64,000 nt of DNA from Diadema setosum (taxonomy: Eukaryota > Echinodermata > Echinoidea > Diadematoida > Diadematidae), in NCBI RefSeq assembly GCF_964275005.1, contig NC_092705.1, positions 19,310,385-19,374,384 of the forward strand. The letters are read 5' to 3'. Below are positions 58,531 through 64,000 of this stretch, piece by piece (the first letter of the stretch is position 1; each line of letters starts with the position of its first letter). The translations under genes were made by a program, and so were the position numbers. The notes below the pieces were generated by a model, which saw only the letters and a list, made by a program, of their open reading frames with translations, had not been told where the DNA came from and ran no database searches.

Positions 58531-61500
58531 AGTTGTACTGTATAAAACTCCCGAGATCACCAAATAAGTTCTTTCAAACAGTCTTTGTCTTTCGATGATC
58601 TCAGTGATGTCTTGCGTCTCCTGAAGACCAGTGTCCATCCAGGTAAATCCCAAATAAGTTGACTTAATTGTGTCCTCCTGGGTCTCCTTCTTCTTTCATA
58701 GGACCTATATCTATGGAGAGGCTCTCAGAGAACCACCGAGCGTAGCTCCGAGTTTAACTACTGATTTCATTAACCATGCGAACGATTTGCGAAGGACGAG
58801 AAAGTCGGAAAAAAAAATGGCAAAGTCCAACATTTCGGGTCCTCGCACACATCGTCTTGATTTGGAAATATGATTTTGCCGTCCTCTAGAATAATTTCAA
58901 GTGTATTCTGTGATCTTGATCTGAAATTTCGCTTTCTACACGGGTTTTTAGAATTTTTGTTACTATTATTTGATGTGTAGATGTATGTCACGTTTTTCAT
59001 TAGAAAACCTAATATATGAAATGAAATGACAGGAAATGAGGTCATTGTAAAGTCGGACACCTGCCTCGGCCACGAGCTTCATAGAGGTCAGACGACAAAG
59101 GGTGTGGATTAGTCCTTAAACATGCGCCAAACGTTCCTGGGAATGCATCAAAAGGTGTGCACGAAAAGTTTGCGGATATGCCCGATATAAACTGTCGGGA
59201 TTTGCTTGGGGTTTCACGAAGATTTTACGAACATCGCGCACGTCTCGCGAAGGTCATGTGCATATGACAAGGCTTTCGAGACATTTTTCGAGAACATCAC
59301 GAGCAAATCAGTACGCGGAAAACGTTTGCAAGAAATTTCAAGATTTTGTTTGTTTGTTTGTTTATTGTTTAAATTATAGCCAAACTAAAAATGACACCCT
59401 TGAAATGTGTTGACGACGCTTCCGCATCCCTGCCCAGGTTTGGCGATATTTAGCAAACTAAAATAGGAATGGTGGACTTTTTTTCGGCCAGTTTTTCGGC
59501 ATTCACATCCTTCGCAAATCGTTCACGTGCTCCATGAAATCAGCCCTTAATAAAAGGGCCTAATCTTGCTGGAAGAGACGTGGCAGCCACTGCCGCGACT
59601 GATTCGTGCGACTGGAAACACTAAAAATGTTTTTGTTTTTTGGCTCTCACCGAGAAGGCAACTACAGGGCATCACCCGAGACGTCTTCAACTAATAATGT
59701 CATAACCTATTCGCCCGGACGCCACATCATCGGCGGGAGGACGTCGCCACATCATCGGCGGCAGGTCGTCATGGGTCTCCGCAAGGTTACGGAGAGGTCT
59801 CGGAGACGTCGCGGACAAAATCGGTCTCTGCTACGTGGCTTCAACTTGAAAGAGACAACATCCATCAGACACACACCAGAACCAAAGGGGGAAAAATGTA
59901 CAGTAAATGTACAGTATATCACTCTTGTTTCTTTATAATTTTTTGATTACCAAATATCAGATTCCTCTCATCAAGGGGGAAATTGAGAAAATAAACTTAA
60001 AGTTCAAATAACATGTGCAATACATCGCAACTATTTATTGATCACAGTTACAACTAAAGCCACTACGATTGTCACTACAATTACTATGTCTTAATATTAC
60101 ACCCTCTATATATTAACAAATTAAAGAAACATGTATAGCCATAACCAGCACTTCCTCATTGAGCAGACATTAGTCATACATCAGTGGTGATTACACAACA
60201 GTGAGTACAAACAAGTTTAGAACTGAAGATTACCAAATAAATTAATCCACAGCTAAAAGTGGTTTATCTAACAAGTTATAAGCAGACATATACCATCAGT
60301 ATTCTAGTATTGCTATAATCAGCAATTTGTACATTTAGTTGGTATTCAAAAGACTACATCCCAACATACATAACATGCCCATTACATGTTCTTTCAGTTA
60401 CATATACCACACAAACGTTACTGAAATAAATGTTGAAACAATACACTTTTAAAAAATTTTGTTACATATGTCAAGGCAAAAGAAATAAAAACAAAACACA
60501 TATCCTTGCAAGTTTCACAGTTTAAATAAAAAAAAAAATACAAATACTGTAAATGAAAGTATAAAGGCAAGCAATGGAAGGGAATATTTCGAGTTGAGAA
60601 TTCAGTGTTCTGACAAAATTCTGCCATCATGCAGCAAAATAAAGTTGATACATACAATTCAGGAAATACTATCTTTTCGATAGTAGAACTAGATTGACAC
60701 AATAACAGCATTTTAGGCTACATACATCAATCACAGACAAGTATGTTTAGACCAACATCTACAGATATGTAACTGCTCTGCCACGCAATTCAATATACCG
60801 GTATTCACGTCCTATGACTATGTCTGCTGAAAAAAAAAAAATATGTGTGCATTTAAGGGCCTGTACATAAATTTTGGCACTAATCTGTGAACATTTAAAA
60901 TTTCAATCCATAGAAACAGAAATCTGATGGGAAACATACCTCTAACATGAGCCACAGCTAGTCATTGGTGGGCAATTAATACAAGACATTCCATGCAATA
61001 CTGTGTGATGTATATATAGTACAATAAGGTAGGGTCCAACATATTTGTAGGTGAACATGGATCATGCTTGTCACATGGTATGTATGCACTGACACAATAA
61101 GACATGCAATAATGCTTGTGATGTTCATACTGTGGGTAAAAATATCACTTGTGCCACTTAGTAGGCAGCTGCGTATACATTAATTTACTGACACAATAAA
61201 CTGAAACAAGATTTGTAAAGATAACTAAAACATAAAATTGTACCTCTAATACATTTCCACAAGACATGCTCAACTCATTACACTCTTACTGAGCAGCTTT
61301 TTGCAAGAATATGTTCTATGGCTTTTTGATGTAACATGTTGGCAAGACTGTATCACTGCAGAACATTAAAACATAAATATTGTACAAAGAATACTGATAG
61401 TTGGGATAACTCCTCAAGACAAAATCCACCTGCCTTTTTCTCCATACCAAAAAAATGACAAATTTGAAACAAACACAACAAAATCCATCCTAATAGAATC

Positions 61501-62101
61501 ACGTGGTATCATGGGCTATCCATATGTCGAAAAGTAACATAATTTCATAAATTCATGTATTTAATGCATGTATTCAATCATTTTGAGAATGCTATATAAA
61601 GATGGTTCAATCAAAACTTTGTATTCGCTAATATGCCCAGTATTACATTTTTTATTTTGCTTGTATATCGTATAGTGTACTTCTTACAGTAGCTGCTTAC
61701 TATTGATTTTCATACAATTACAGCCTGTTTTTTCATTGGCATATGCAAGTTGAGTAACATATGTTACAAAAAGCAAGAACTTTTGGAAGCACATGACAGT
61801 AGCCAGGTTGCCCTGATGTTTTTTCTAACTTTTTTAAAAATTCCATATCTACTATACAGACAGCCCTATCTACCTTCCTTTAGTGTTACTGTGGGCTTCG
61901 AGTGGGATAGATAGTTTATATATAAAAATTGATATACATAATAAAAGGAACAGATATTGTAATTCATTTTTAAAAGCCATCACAATGGGTTGTTTTTTTC
62001 CTTTCATTTCCAAAGTCCAAAGATTTTATTGACTAAGAAGGGCCATCAGAGGAAACAAAGTTAGTGTCGAGCCCTGTATATACATAACTAGTGAGTATAT
62101 G

Positions 62102-62151
<50 letters not shown>

Positions 62152-63143
62152 TACACATACACACACATACAAACATATATAGACTAACACATACAAATGC
62201 CAAAATATAAATACCGAATTGAATCAAATTGACATCTCACTCCATACAAGAAAAGCAATAAATGGGCTTGAATACATAAAACGCCACATGAGTTTTACAT
62301 CAAAAAGAAAGAAAGAAAAGAAAATGTGGTTGGCATGGTAGCTACTACTGACATGGAAGAAGAATCATACATGTACATCGATGCCGCACATGAGATATTT
62401 GTAGGATTCTTTCTTTTTGTGTTTTTTATTGCAATATGAGAACTGACACATACCTGTAAAATTCTATACATATTCCACATAGAGTGGCTAATGTAGCACG
62501 CAAACAGATTTTTCTGCAGCTGCAAAATTTACACGCACATTAAGTTTGTATGTCTGTCAGACCAGATGATTAGGCAAGTGAGTACAAATTCCTATATCTA
62601 CCTCTGAAAAAAAAATACCATAAGACATGATTAAGTCTATAAGAAACACTGCATACTTGTCCTCTTTCATTTCAAATCCTGCAATCATCAGCACAAAGAC
62701 AAATAAACCATTCACCCTGTGTCCACTCATGGAGACTTACAGTCTCCTTGATGCTTGTCAAGCATTCAAACATATTTAGCCTTTGAGCTTTCTTAAAACA
62801 CAATTCTCAATTCACAATGACAAAGAAGAACACCACTTTCACAAAAAAAAATGACATGGCCTACACTCTGACAAAAATCAAGAAGATATCAAAACATTTT
62901 TGTCTATTTGGAAATTATGAAAATACTTCTTTGATATTTATTTCTACTGGACATGTTATTGAGCTACATCAATCTAGACAGGAGCCTAAAAACATAATGT
63001 TTGGTGATGTATGGATTTTGTGTAGCATAATGTGGAAAATACACCTTGATAGCAAATCTTTCAAGATCACTATGTATGTGATGCATGGTCTTTTGTTCTG
63101 TTTTGTTTTGTCCTGTAAAGCTTGTACATGCTGGAATGGACCC
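58531..63143. other. intergenic; quiet AT-rich stretch from 59940
   Basis: 58600-59930 is CpG-richer with no convincing exon. 59940-63140 has no tandem structure beyond (TA)n at 62108-62142. Several tttatt words could be AATAAA signals on the minus strand (for example 60033, 62024). It might be a long 3' UTR of a minus-strand gene lying beyond the window, but no coding exon supports this. Confidence 0.3.
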
Positions 63144-63147
63144 TTAA

Positions 63148-63661
63148 AGGACAAGTTCACCTTCATTAACATCAGGATTGAGGAAAATCGGACAATCCGT
63201 TCAAAAGTTATGAATTTTTGAAGTTTTTGTGCAGTCACCGCTGGATGAGAAGACTACTGCAGTGTATGATGTCACATGCGTACAACAATATAAGGAAAAT
63301 ATAAAGAGAATTTCACAAAATTTCATCTTTTGAAAAAAGTACACATTCCCTTGACTCGTTACTGACATACATATATGTTATGGGTAATTTTATTCCCATT
63401 GCCTTTAGAAAGAGGCAAGTCAAGTGCTCTTTTATTATGCGAAAAAAGTGAAAATATGTTGAATTTTCCTTACATTTTCTTTATACTCATATGACATCAC
63501 GAGCCTTAGTAGTCTCCTCATCCAGCGGTTCCAACACAAAAGTTTTAAAAATTCGTAACTTTTGCATCAATTGTCCAATTTTCCTCAAACTTTCAATGAT
63601 GTGTTCTACTAATATTGCTGCATTCTTTCAATCCTTATGTTAATGAAGGTGAACTTGTCCT
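63148..63661. mobile_element. 514-bp TTAA-type foldback MITE
   Basis: TTAA at 63144-63147 and 63662-63665. Left aggacaagttcacc and right ggtgaacttgtcct are perfect inverse; arms run on through cttcattaac / gttaatgaag. The interior shares aaaatcggacaatc...ttcaaaagttatgaattttt and gaagactact with 53325-53881, so the two are one family with different tips. Confidence 0.85.
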
Positions 63662-63665
63662 TTAA

Positions 63666-64000
63666 TCATCAATCATGATCCAGCATGACATGCTACTACA
63701 GTGAAATTCTGTCACTACAAGTCAATTTACATATTAATGCTGTACTACTTTGCTTGGCTGGCACAGTCAGTCATTGTTGATGTCTTTTCCTTTTATTTTG
63801 AAAAGAATACTGACCATCTTTCCCCTGTTACAATCCATGCCAGAATCTTTAAAATACTGTACTTGTTTCAATTGCTATACAAACTGACATGTGAGCTAAT
63901 ACATTAATTGGCACCTCAAGCACGACTGTTGTGTTTGTAAAAAATATGATATGTAAATACTGATGACACAATGTACATAGTCCAAAATGCTACATATGAT
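63666..64000. other. intergenic, no feature recognised
   Basis: AT-rich; no coding or repeat signal. Confidence 0.5.

Noticed and set aside
59606..59938. 110-residue plus-strand frame, Arg/Ser-rich
   Set aside because: It includes a duplicated cgccacatcatcggcgg word and no recognisable domain; no splice context. Too weak to call a gene.
62817..63221. 134-residue plus-strand frame
   Set aside because: It runs into the TTAA MITE at 63148 and has AT-rich composition without domain similarity.

Overview
This is a eukaryotic window dominated by non-coding DNA. The only host gene that can be read with confidence is IWS1 (the Spt6-interacting RNA polymerase II elongation factor). It lies on the + strand from base 1 to the stop at 28889, in 13 visible exons with consistent GT-AG boundaries and an unbroken reading frame of 585 codons. 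Its 5' end lies outside the window. Small exons in very long introns, abundant TIR transposons, tRNA-derived SINEs, APE-type LINEs and CpG-rich satellites with a CGCTCGCTCG module point to a marine invertebrate. An echinoderm, cephalochordate or hemichordate is the most likely guess, but the species cannot be fixed from this sequence.

Layout. 1-28889: IWS1. Its introns hold Tigger/pogo-like TA-flanked elements (4103-4279, 4643-5588, 25284-28130), a TTAA-flanked foldback MITE (7294-7681), two elements with ~160-bp internal tandem repeats (9833-11077, 13201-15798), a TIR element at 20622-23541, and LINE tails. 28890-32340: probable 3' UTR and downstream sequence, with a MITE and a recent 428-bp tandem duplication. 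32373-37000: a tRNA-derived SINE, a broken LINE C-terminus and a TIR element with a terminal hairpin. 38280-43968: a long-arm foldback transposon whose left arm was split by a 3.9-kb APE/RT LINE (minus strand) that left a 15-bp target site duplication. 45200-47230: smaller MITEs and TIR elements. 47279-55974: an 8.7-kb hAT-like composite unit with a perfect 17-bp TIR and an 8-bp TSD. It holds three satellites (about 455, 163 and 274 bp), a second hAT-like insertion and a TTAA MITE. 55977-58530: microsatellites, relics of a TTCGCG-rich MITE family and a tRNA-like SINE. 58530-64000: quiet AT-rich sequence with one TTAA MITE, possibly the tail of a gene on the minus strand.

Apart from IWS1 there is no gene network here. 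What is informative is the layering of mobile elements. Tandem satellite monomers and the intact arm of the foldback element preserve the empty sites, so several insertions can be proved from this sequence alone.
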